From Dryococelus australis (taxonomy: Eukaryota > Arthropoda > Insecta > Phasmatodea > Phasmatidae): a DNA stretch of 64,000 nt. The position numbers were made by a program, and so were the translations under genes. Location of the stretch: assembly GCA_029891345.1 (NCBI GenBank), contig CM057006.1, positions 40,709,056 to 40,773,055 of the forward strand, in the 5' to 3' direction. This document shows positions 12,901-22,600 of the stretch, piece after piece. Each line of letters starts with the position of its first letter. Positions within the stretch are counted from its first letter, which is position 1. The notes under the pieces were generated by a model. The model saw only the letters and a program-made list of their open reading frames with translations, made no database searches and was not told where the DNA came from.

Positions 12901-13009
12901 CGTACCACTTCGTGCTATGATAAAGCCCTCTCTGCGAACATTCGTAAATTGCTCGTTTCAGATCCATCTTCACATCTCTCAACTCATAATTGAAATAATC
13001 CTCTGTCAT
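3798..13009 (-). CDS. CDC23: CDC23 / APC8, anaphase-promoting complex subunit (5' part; continues off the left edge)
   Basis: CDC23 is a TPR scaffold subunit of the anaphase-promoting complex, the nuclear/cytosolic E3 ligase that marks cyclin B and securin for the proteasome. Two coding exons are visible: join(12906..13009, 3798..3941) on the minus strand. Together they encode 82 complete codons, about a seventh of a usual protein of roughly 590 residues. The join restores a Trp codon (TG|G), so the text reads HSTKW then LAELNHSL, matching the animal CDC23 N-terminus (LLHSSKW, then an AEL segment). Exon 2 ends ADTYLLAQSYFNLKEYDR, matching the human DAYTLAKAYFDVKEYDR segment that leads into the TPR array. 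Intron 1 is about 9 kb and holds a gypsy fossil and several transposon remnants. The gene is head-to-head with PITHD1. Later exons were not found in 1-3797. Identity is well supported; the absent remainder is inferred. Confidence 0.9.
4132..4388 (+). repeat. tRNA-derived SINE, family A, copy 1
   Basis: It has a B-box-like GGTTTGATTCTCAGC and a body CCCGGATTTTCGCAAG, then GACGATGCTGCTGGTCAACG. It continues with the family's tail GTTAAGAGCAGTCCAAATCTC. The same order is seen at five other sites in this window. It is degenerate and its 5' half is damaged. Confidence 0.75.
5180..5275 (-). repeat. Possible short tRNA-derived repeat
   Basis: The minus strand contains AGCTCAGATGGCTAGGGCA, similar to an internal polymerase III A box. 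About 35 bp further on it has CAGTTCGCTGCTCC, a poor B box. The body does not match SINE family A or B. It could be a third SINE type or chance; no cloverleaf closes convincingly. Confidence 0.35.
5330..6300 (-). mobile_element. Tc1-like DNA transposon fossil
   Basis: Translating the minus strand across several frames gives the order of a Tc1 transposase. It starts with a degraded DNA-binding and linker region (about 6165-5950), then SHFNLTADDGRSRVW around the first catalytic Asp region, then SVMVCYCQLG. Near 5515-5460 it reads LVLPGLQICSLMNMYGI, a decayed form of the WPARSPDLSPIEHVWD motif. Frameshifts and substituted catalytic-region residues show it is dead. No clear terminal inverted repeats were found. 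Confidence 0.7.
6545..7127 (-). mobile_element. Non-LTR retrotransposon (LINE) 3' end, copy 1
   Basis: The minus strand encodes a decayed reverse-transcriptase C-terminus with MVRPMLEYTAAVWDPYVE and ELEKVQRRAARWVMG, a hallmark of LINE polymerase tails. It is followed by a 3' region ending near TAATTGCGAGTGTATGTATG. It is 5'-truncated, as is usual for LINEs, and carries premature stops. A second copy lies inverted at 13796-14387. Clade is not assigned. Confidence 0.75.
7427..7652. mobile_element. MITE of about 226 bp with TA target duplication
   Basis: The left end GGCCGTTCAGGGTAAAGTGA, followed by GCACTTTTGAGGCCC, is mirrored at the right end, whose reverse complement reads GTCTATTCACTGTAAAGTGA then GCACTCTTTAAAGCCC. 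TA flanks both ends, as in Tc1/mariner insertions. It has no coding capacity. A longer relative lies at 16759-17180. Confidence 0.75.
9320..10030 (-). mobile_element. Mariner-like transposon fossil (internally deleted)
   Basis: The minus strand carries EWPPRSPQISLLWFFLIWG (about 9560-9505). This is the family's WPPRSPDLTPLDFFLWG catalytic-region motif with its third acidic residue lost. Upstream are a decayed QQDG block (near 9655) and an N-terminal helix-turn-helix fragment LAKLIQKFKRTGSI (near 9925-9880). The stretch between the DNA-binding part and the QQDG block is too short, so the copy is deleted. A poly-C run of about 18 at 9492-9509 interrupts it. The same superfamily is represented by the fuller element at 53119-55134. 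Confidence 0.7.
11055..12830 (-). mobile_element. Ty3/gypsy-type retrotransposon pol fragment (dead)
   Basis: Read on the minus strand, the order is reverse transcriptase, RNase H, then the start of integrase. Visible motifs are TTDLRSGYW (12603-12568), MPFGLKCAPLTFQ (from 12492), the catalytic YLDD (12402-12391) and FLGHLINYNG. Next come RNase H motifs VQTDASEKGLGVVVF and YDVNEQEFLAMVWSLKEYR, and an integrase HHCC zinc finger (HSNHAAGH with DCTACN) near 11320-11180. The fragment ends where the integrase core should begin (near GPIPMPEKVT). Frame changes and stops separate the blocks. No LTRs, gag or protease were found. It lies in CDC23 intron 1 on the same strand, about 75 bp from exon 1. 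Confidence 0.85.
12906..13009 (-). CDS. CDC23: CDC23 coding exon 1
   Basis: It begins at the ATG at 13009-13007 and ends at a consensus donor (G|GTACGTAA). The 104 nt give 34 codons plus two bases of the Trp codon. The reading MTEDYFNYELRDVKMDL followed by KRAIYECSQRGLYHSTKW fits the N-terminal helix and the RGL-HS-KW motif of the family. No in-frame upstream extension is needed. The exon is too short to stand out as an open reading frame. Confidence 0.88.
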
Positions 13010-13476
13010 TTTTACAGTTAGCTATTTATTTAAAATAACTATACGTAGATAGCCAACATTCAAAGTTTTAGAAGATACTTTGTGTCCACGTGCGCCTCTT
13101 GTTTGTTTATTTACTAGCATAGAATAAGGAGTACTGTAGGAAGCACACGTCAATAGTAACACAGGCATCCAGACTTTTAGTAAAATATCCTATTCGTCGA
13201 AAAAACAAAAGGAATAATATTGATAATATTGACTTAATCTATTCCATAAATAATCAGTGTTTGGCGTCATTATTTAGGCAACATTTAAATAAATTCCGCT
13301 GGGTGTAGCTTCCATTCATGCATTTCAACTAACGTGAGCCAGTACTGATTTGATCGATTAGTGTCGTATGAGTTGGTACACCTTTTCTGTAGCGTTCAGC
13401 TGTTTTGCATCAAAATACAAATTGTAAACACTAATAACTAGCTTTGAGGTTGAACCAGACCAGACCTATTAAAATC
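13010..13476. promoter_or_regulatory. Divergent CDC23/PITHD1 intergenic region, probable bidirectional promoter
   Basis: Only 467 bp separate the two start codons, which face away from each other. Both 5' UTRs and both core promoters must fit here unless there are unseen upstream non-coding exons. A palindromic CACGTG E-box lies at 13087-13092. I see no convincing TATA box and cannot place transcription starts from sequence alone. No transposon was recognised in the interval, in contrast to both sides. Confidence 0.65.
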
Positions 13477-13662
13477 ATGTCTGGTAATCATGGACATAGC
13501 TGTCAAGGCAATCACAATCATGATGATACGCCTGAAATGGGTATACACTACAGTCTGTACACCAAAATTGATACGGAGAACCTGGAGTGTCTAAACGAAA
13601 AATCTGAAAACTCTGGGAAGGATGTTTTTAAAGCGTGGGAAAATCGTTTAAGTTTTGACAAG
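13477..13662 (+). CDS. PITHD1: PITHD1 coding exon 1
   Basis: Sixty-two codons from the ATG to Lys62, ending in phase 0 at the donor AAG|GTAAGA. It contains the His-rich leader and the ENLECLNE and DVFKAWENR motifs of the family. Confidence 0.95.
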
Positions 13663-16600
13663 GTAAGAAAATTTTCTGTTAAAAGCAATGCTACAATGGG
13701 CTGGTGGTGTGCAATGCACTGTAGGCGCTTTTCTGAAATATGATAGTCTCACGTGACGTATGACGTAATCTTGTAGAACAGTGTAGCGCAGACTGAGGGA
13801 AGTGTGCTGAAGGGAGTCAGCTGTGTGGTGAAGAAGGCATATGGCACAATGGTACGGCCAATGTTAGAATATGCTGCAGCAGTATGGGACCCGTATGTGG
13901 AGGTTGAGGTGCGAGAGCTGGAGAAGGTGCAAAGAGGGGCAGTAAGATGGGTGAAGGGTAGGTGAAGAAGGCAAGGGCAGGATGATGAGGAAGAAGGGAA
14001 CTATAGGCTATCAGTGATGATGACAGAAATAGGATGGAGCTCATTGAAGGACAGGAGGAAAGTTGAACGGCTAGTCAGGACAGGATGTACAGGGTGGTAA
14101 ATGAAGAGGGAGGATGGGGAGGGCTACACTGCATGCTAAGTAGGGGGTATTTAGAGGGAGAGGAAACAACAATGAGAAGCTTCAGAGGGTGTGGAGGAGA
14201 ATGGAACGGAGTAGGCATTCCATGCTCGTGAGGAAGTGAAGTGTGTTGCGGGGGGGAATTGGTATCTGTGAGGAGGTTGAAAAGTTCAGGAAGAGAGTGG
14301 AAGAGGAGTTTGGTTGGGTAAGGGAGAGGTGAGAGCTTGCCACCGGGTGGTAGCCCAATTGCGAGTATATGTATTATTATTGAGTTCACCAACTGCTAGA
14401 GCTCACATTATTGGTCCAAGAGCAGCGCAACAAAGAGACTTGCCGAGAGGATGAAGCTCTGCCCCTCCCCCCCCCCCCCCCTTGTTCTTAGTCATTGCGA
14501 TCCTGTTAACTGCCACTCTGCGATCAAAATTTTGGGGTGAAATATGGTATAACTCTCCGCATCAGTAAGTGGTTTTGTGAATTAACTATTTCCCACCATA
14601 CAACACTTAGAATTGGGACCACAGTGTTGTAAGAGTTAGACTACTCGCCTCCTACCTAGACGACCCAGGTTCGATTCCCGGCAGGGTTGCTCCCGGATTT
14701 TTGCATGTTTGAATTTTGCTGGACGATGCCGCTGGTCGGCGGGTTTCCTCAGAGATCTCCAGTGTCTCTTGCCGCTGGTCGGCGGGTTTCCTCAGAGATC
14801 TCCAGTGTCTCTCGCCCCTTCATTCCGGCACTGCACCATACTTACCTTGCTTCACCCACATCGGCTCTCAAGACCTCAATGCTCAATGTTAACAGCTGCC
14901 CAAAGCTCTTCATTGACATTCTCTAACAACACTATGAATTAATGGAAAATACCGCAAAACAATTTTATTTTTAAGTGTTCCATTTGATTTTTACTATTTA
15001 ATCATTTTGGCACGTTGCAGGGTTCAGACATAAGGGGAATTAGGAGTCTGTGTATGATACAAGCTAGAGGCATAAGATTATCAGGCAGATGATAATTTTC
15101 GGGAGTATAAGAATGGTGGGAGTGTGGTCGATGGCCCTAGGATGTAATACTATTTTGAATAAGAACTATTTCTTGCCATGCATTACCGACACACCTGTTT
15201 TCTCACTGTTGATATTCATATTATTTACAAATTAAATATTATAACTTATAGATAAAACATAAGTAAAAGTTAAATTTAACCATAAATAGATACTTTTGTG
15301 TTACTGTAAGAGAAATTTGAAATACTTGTGTTGCGTGGCATATTTAGGAATTAACCAAACATCTCCTGATGGCCCAGCGTCTAGAGATCAGGTATAATCC
15401 AAGGTGCATAGGCGAATTGGAGGTTGTTTTACCCCTCTCAATGCATATTCACTCCCGTACTGGGATAGTTACTGGCACTGCCAATGTCCGTTATGACAAA
15501 CAGTTAAAAAAGGCTATGCATCAGCGAAGTGGCTGGACACATTGCCATTATACAGGTGGCACAATGAGGGAAAGCGGGGAGGACGCCGATCTAAAAGCGG
15601 GCAATGGGATAAACTCTCGCTGGTAGGGTTGGACGTGGTACACGTCAAATGTTCATGTATACCATCTGGTCTGGGTGTAGTTGAGGAGGCTAGGAGCTAC
15701 TGTGTCGTGTAGCGGCGCTGATTCTCCCTTGTTGCATGAATGTTTTGCTCATTTCATTGCCATTGTGTTGTCATTGAAGCACTAGTGTTGTCATTAAAGC
15801 TCTAGTGTTGTCATTGAAGCTCTATACTTTGTATGCCTGAAGGAGAGGGCAAGGGAAATGATGCAGAGTGGTAGCATGTAACAATACCATGCCAATTCTG
15901 AATCTTTCTCCATTCAACTTAACTGTTGTTACTAAACAGTGAGCATAAAATTAATTGGTAAAAATGTGGAATCGTGCGCCACTAGTTAACACCAATGGGT
16001 ACATGAGGTTACCCACACATCATGAAGGCTCCAGTCAACCAACACAGACCATACCTCAACGTACTATGTGCCAGGCTTTGTGCACCCCCATTATATTCAC
16101 ACCTGCCATCCAGACACAATCACTTGACACACTACAATACCTCCCGTCATCCCATACCATGTCTAGGTGACTGATATCAAATGGACTAGGAATTCATCAT
16201 CCTTTGCATAGTTTGTTGTTAACACCAAAGCAGAGACTGTGATGTTTGGAACGATGCCTTAACCAGGAAGTACGGAGTGATTATTGGCATTGCGTCATGT
16301 TAAGCAATGAATGTTAGCCCTACTTTACAATTGATGGCCATTGTGTGCGAGTTTTGCGGTGCTGAGCGGAGAGGACACATCTTGCCAATGTTGCTGAGAG
16401 GCACTTCTGCATTACTTGTGGCACCATGGTTTGGGGAACCACAGGATATGACTTCAGATCACCTCTGGTAGTGATTCAGGGGACCCCGACAGGCACAGTG
16501 GTACGTCGGTGACATTATGTGTCCTCATGTTTTACCCCCCAGAGGGACAGCACCCTGGTACAGTCTTTCAACAAGACAACATTCTTCCACACACAGCACC

Positions 16601-19600
16601 CAGTATACCCATACTGCCAACAATGTTGTCTATATGATCTGAAATTGAAATTGTTCCAGTATAGTCACATAACCTTTCAACATGCTGTTTCATTTTATTT
16701 CCAAACCCTTTGTAATGTGCATTACTTTTTTGTCCAGTGGGTATTTGATTATCAGGTAAAGGCTGTTCACGATTAAGTGAGAACTTTTGAAATCAACTTC
16801 TGAAAAATGTCACTGCCTCTACCTGCATATAGTTAAATGGGCACACTGAGTGGCATACGGCCAGTGAGGTTGGTAACGATGGAGGGAAAGTAGTTCCATG
16901 TCTTGACATTGATTTAAAAGTGTCAGGTAAACATTTATGAATACTAAAACTTTTTCTTTGTTTCCTGTTTTTCTTTTAATGCTTAAAAGAGTAAAGATAA
17001 ACAAACTTGTAATATTCACTTTTCTAATTATTTTACAGTTATACTCGACCAACACATGAATAAAGTGATGAGACACGTGGCAATGTTAATTTTACATAAG
17101 GTGTAAGGATACACAATGTGCCTGCAAGTAGATCTTCAGCAGGGATGTCAATAGTGCTCAGTTTATCGTGAATCACCTATACCAGTAATTGTTCGTTATA
17201 TTTTTATCCCAGTTTGTTCTACATGATACACAAGCAATGGGTATTTTCAATTTTCAGATTTCTAGGCCTTGTGACATTATAAGAAACAGTAGTGGAGCAT
17301 CTTTGAAAATCAAATAAAATTGTAGTTTAAATGCACAAAAAATAGCTAACAGCTCATTACCAAGATTATTGTTCTTGTTAACATGCTAACTCAATCTAAC
17401 ATGGCTCCATTGTCTACATGTAAATAATAAGAATTAAGCTGTAATCTATAATTCATGGATAATTAGGAGATTGGAGGTTGTATTTAATGGTGGATTGTAA
17501 GGTTCCAACATCGCATTAAATAAATTGGTGTGTCAGAAAATTTATTTTTAGCTAGGGACCAAATCAAGTAATTGTAGAGTCTAAGCAGGAGACATGAATA
17601 ATCTGTGAAACCATTAGATTCGATTACTTCACTCCAGTAATCTTGAAACAGACAATCAATTACAAGCATAAGTATTTGGTGGTTAAAATAGTAACTTACT
17701 ATGTTTAAATTTAGTACTGTAGTTAAAAAATATTGATTAGAAAGCAGTGGAGCATTATAGGCCTACTGCACCATGTAGGTCTGCGATATGGGAAAAAAAA
17801 TGTTGAGTAGGTATATAAGTTATTTATTGCATATGAAGTTATAACCGAGCACATATCCTTATTGTTGCAACATTCATAGTTTTAAGTTCCCTCCTGCTGA
17901 ATGTTTTCAAATTTTACAAAACTTTATTTGGTTCAGAACAATGCATCATGCTTACATGGAAGTATGCACGCAGGGCATAAATTGTTTGATTACCTTAAAA
18001 ACTACTTTATGGTGGGATGCAAGCAAACATAGTGACATTACTAGCTGTATTGTAGTGAAAGGTTATACTGTATATCTCACTAATTTATTACTAACAGACT
18101 AGAGCAGTATTATTTTAATTCTTTGAGTTTCTAATTCATGTAAGAAGTATTCAGTGTTTTTGGACCTGTTTTGGACCCTTTTCACCTGATTGTGATATCA
18201 CATGTTACAGTTTGTAGAGAGTGACGTGGATGAAGAACTGCTTTTCAATATTCCGTAAGTACAGTGAGTGTGAGTATGGTTCTTAATAATATCACAAACT
18301 AATTAGTTTGTTACTGTGTGAGATAAGCAATGAATTTATGGAGTATGTTAGCCTTAGTTTACTAGTTTGTTTTATTTATCCGTGTGTTTTAATTGGTTTA
18401 TTTATCCATAAGCGTAGTTGTTATCTATGTACTTAGTTATGTACTTATTTATTTTCTATTTATTTTGTTGTATGTTTTAAATCAATTTGTCTATGTATCT
18501 CTTTGTGTGTTTTTTTTATTATTATTATTATAATACAGGGCATATGTGAACACAGGCAAATTCAGCAGATTATTCTTTAGGAAAACATAAGACAAAATGT
18601 TATGTAGGCATACAACTTTTCGCTTATGAGAGCTACGTATGTGCCCCCAAAAGTCAAATTTTGAAATTCTTTTACACAGAAACATTAGAAAGTACTTGTG
18701 ATGAAGTGACAAGTTAAACCTCTGAAAATGCTGACGTGTAAGGGGTTCCAGAGATGGTGATGTGGGTTCCCACCTTACCCGGTTAAGGTGAAAACTGGTG
18801 AAATTGCCCAGCACCATAACTTAGTGAGCATGAGTTACTGAAGGTCGTACGGTCGACAGTCTCTGGAGTCCTCTGTCGATATGCAGTGATTAAAGCTGAT
18901 GAACTTACTGATAGTTTACCGTACCTAGTGGTTTCACTCGTTATGCTGGTGAGGTTGTAGGCCACCTTGCATGCTTTACTTACACTTCCCGAGGCTGCAA
19001 TGGTCATCCCCTCAGCACTAAACGCACAAGTGTTCCGCTTAAATTACATTACTATAGAGAATTAAAGTGATTGCAGCAAAAGTTGAAGGTGCCAAGCGGG
19101 TCTGCGCAGAGCGAAACTCCCATGCTGCCGGCCGGCTTGAGTGCTGTAGTCAGACTAAAATATTAGCGTCTTCTTCCACTAATGGTAGCCGAAGCCGGCG
19201 CCAAAATTTGGTTCGAAAATGATATGTGAATTAAAATGTTACACAATTCGATTTCATGGTTAATAACAAATTGGTGACATCCCCGTGATTAATTAAGTGT
19301 CGAATACATGTGTGACTGTGATGTCACGGGGGATGTTACTGTATTAGAAAAATTAGACAAAAACTGTAAGTCCATGATAGGTAGTCTGCTGCAAAGAAAA
19401 TACATAATTACACTTTTGCACACTGAACATAATTAAAATAATAAAAATGAATGTAATAACTGTTTTCAAAAGTGTATAACCGTTTCAGGTATGTTTCGCC
19501 GATGGCGAGTCCAAGTGTTCCAGCTTGGGTGGGCTGGATGAGTCCATCCCTTAAAGGGGTGTGGGTAGTCACACTCGATTGAGGTTTTAATAAAGAAATT

Positions 19601-22600
19601 AATTCAAATTATTTGGCTATGGCATTTTTGATACTGTGAATTGCTTCAGGATTTTACTTCCCACTGTTTAAATGCACTTGGGGTCACATAGCACTGATTT
19701 CTCGACCTGTAGGCCAGTCGACATCATGCAGGTGGGAAGGGTGCTGGGCCTCGTGGTGCAAGCTGCGCTGACTTTCCCTCCCCAATTGCCGGGGCGCCTG
19801 ACGGCTGAGGCTTTCTGGGGGACACCATGTTTTTGCCCGCTTGTTATTTTCCCCCAAGAGTTATCTTTTGAAGTAAATAAAGCAAAATGGTCACCTGAGT
19901 TATGTAGTACATGTCGATGAGGCAGGTGTGTTCGGTTCTTGCCGGCCCATATTGAGGTACTCGCAGCAGAGTGTTCATTTTGGCCCGGTGTTGGCTAGGT
20001 GGTGTAAGTGACTGTGGAGGTGCAAGTGGTCACGAGAGCTCACGTTTGACATCTGGTTCACATCAACAATATTGGTAACATCTTCCCCCATCACCCAATG
20101 GTTGCATGAAACTTCTAACAATAAACTGTAAATGATTTGTTAAGACAACTTATATATCAGCATGTCTAAATTAACAGAAAAGTCAGCCTTATCAGAACAC
20201 TCTCTGGTAAACTGTTTTTGAGAAATCCATGTGGAAATTTCAAACAGAATGTGAGTTTGTCACAAAGGGATTTTTAGTGAATTATACACTGGTATGAGTA
20301 ACCCAGCATTCTTATCCGTGATTCTCTTCGCCAATCATTGCCAGGAGACTGTCAGCTGAACTGGACACAATTTTATTATAACCAATATTTTATTTTGTCA
20401 TAAAGTCATCCAAATTCTTAAGTAAATCTTCCCCGTGAGTCTTGCCTTCAAATGGCTATATTGCTAACATATAATTCCTAAATACAAACTTCATTTTTAA
20501 TATCAAATAATTGCACAAAAATGGGCATTTGTTAAGCACCAAAGATATCACAAGATTGTCAGTTTCAGTAATGTGATAAGGCACTTTCTATGAAAGATGG
20601 AGCAAGCTGCTTTTTTTTTTCAACAGCCAAAATGTCTGTCCTTGCATTGTTTCTTGCCGACAATGGAATACGCTGAGTAGCTGCAACAGTGTCCTTTTCT
20701 TCAAGAAGTGCCATGGCCACTTCAAACATATGCTCTATGATCTCTATGTCTGAAATGTCTTTTGATGCTTACTAACCAACTGGCAGACACACAATGCTGC
20801 TTCTGTTGATTTTTCTTGTTCACTCATCCACCAAACTAGTATAGCTAGTATAGTAAGGCAATATATATGCCATGAGTTTATCTTCACATGCAGGACTGCT
20901 GGGAGGAAATTTCTTATAGAAATCCTGGTAAGTTATTTCATAGTGTCGCTTTATATTTACATTTTAGCAATAATGGCAGTTTTGTTGCATGCGAAGCAAA
21001 CTGGAACTTCTACAGCCTTTTCAGGCAGCATAAGACAATATTTTTTGGTCCACACAATTAGAAAATATGTATTTTCACCACCTACTTTACATATTTTAGA
21101 ATTCATTTTGAAATCTAAAAAAATGAAATTTAAAAAATCTTGAGTGGGGAGTGAACCCAAGGCAAGGCAACACTCACCGAGTGACAGGCTTTCCAGCTGG
21201 GACCTGTAGGTGGCCGTCATCCCCGGACATGACATGAAATGAGACCCTAGGATGGAGCAGCACTGGAATACAAGGGCAGGGGAAACGGGAGTACCCCAAG
21301 AAAACCCGCCGGCAAGCTGCATCGTCTAGCACGATTCACACATGCAAAAATCCGGGAGTGAACCCGTCGGGTATCGAACCCGGATCGCCGTGGTGGGAGG
21401 CGAGTGCCCTTGCCACTGCGCCACCGCTGCCCCATTTTTAAATAAAATATTGCTTTTAAATTTAACAGGCTATCAACGTTCCATGCTTTTAGTAAATTTT
21501 ATGATAGTCAAAATTGTTTCAAAACAAGCTTATCTGAACTACAGACTAAGCAACCTAGAGACAAGATTCCAGTAATCTTGCTATAGCATAGATTTTAACA
21601 CACACAGGGCAGGTAAAAATCAGCCACCTGACCTGCTGGCAAGATTACAGTATTGTAACATTTCTACTACATGTGATACTACTTCTCTGAATTACGTCTC
21701 TGTAATTTAAAGAATAGTCTTTATTTTTAGGTATGCTACTGTAAGTTATAGTTTTAAGAGTATTGGCCAAGAAAAATTTTCTTTTATATTTATACTACAT
21801 ATTATTCAACTTGCAGACATTATCTCTGACCACTTTTTCCTGAGATAAAATTTTTTAAGATCACATGGATTTTCCAAAATGACATATCAAAGTAAATATT
21901 GTACTGTTTTCGTGAGGAGCAAATAAAATAAACCAAACTGTTTGCAGTAAATTTAACAAGGGCAACTGGAAAGTCTTTCTTAATTCCTTTTATGGTATGC
22001 TTAGGCAAAGTTATGTTATTAAAATTCAGGGAAAATATGCAATAATTTCTTTATTTTTAGTAATTTTTTGAAATTGCAAAAACATTTCATTTTATGGCTG
22101 TGCAGACATCTTGAAGTAACCCTTGGCATCTTTTTTCATTGTAAATTATTTCATTTCTCTACATAAGTTAGTTGTCAATTTGTACATTCCTAAAACAGTA
22201 TATTTGTGTTTTTGACTTGTATTTATGCAAAAACTATGCACTTAAAAAACAATTTTTGCAGTGGAGTAATAATCATACACTAATGTTTGTGAAAAATGCA
22301 ACGCCAAGAAAGATACGTGTGATTAAAATGAACTTTATACCACAGATTAGGTACATGACAATACACACTTTAATGATGGCCCACACCAACACACTTGGCA
22401 TTTGTCCGCTATGCCGCTCCACAATGCAGGCTGCCAGATTGCTGTCACCACAGTAGTATCTAACACATATGCGTTCATCATTGTAGGACAGGTTGAAGTG
22501 GGACTCGTCCAAAAACACTACATTTTGCCACTCACCATACCAGCAAAAGCATTCCTGTGCCTATTGCAGTCTGAGGCATTTGTGGTTTTTGGACAATGGA

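Larger units (their letters stand above)
3942..12905 (-). other. CDC23: CDC23 intron 1
   Basis: An intron of about 9 kb, filled largely by transposon debris listed separately: a SINE (4132-4388), a possible second tRNA-like repeat (5180-5275), a Tc1-like fossil (5330-6300), a LINE 3' end (6545-7127), a MITE (7427-7652), a mariner-like fossil (9320-10030) and a gypsy pol fragment (11055-12830). The remaining stretches (for example 8010-9310 and 10031-11050) are AT-rich with nothing I recognise. Around 7830-8010 two near-identical phrases ending TTACCTGTTTTGTATGT precede an A-rich AATAAA-type tail, which looks like a retroposon 3' end. Confidence 0.7.
13663..18210 (+). other. PITHD1: PITHD1 intron 1
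   Basis: About 4.5 kb. It contains the second LINE 3' end, a SINE with an internal duplication, R2 copy c, a Tc1-like fossil and a MITE, all listed separately. A poly-C run sits near 14465-14480. The rest (for example 17190-18200) is AT-rich with nothing recognised. Confidence 0.75.
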
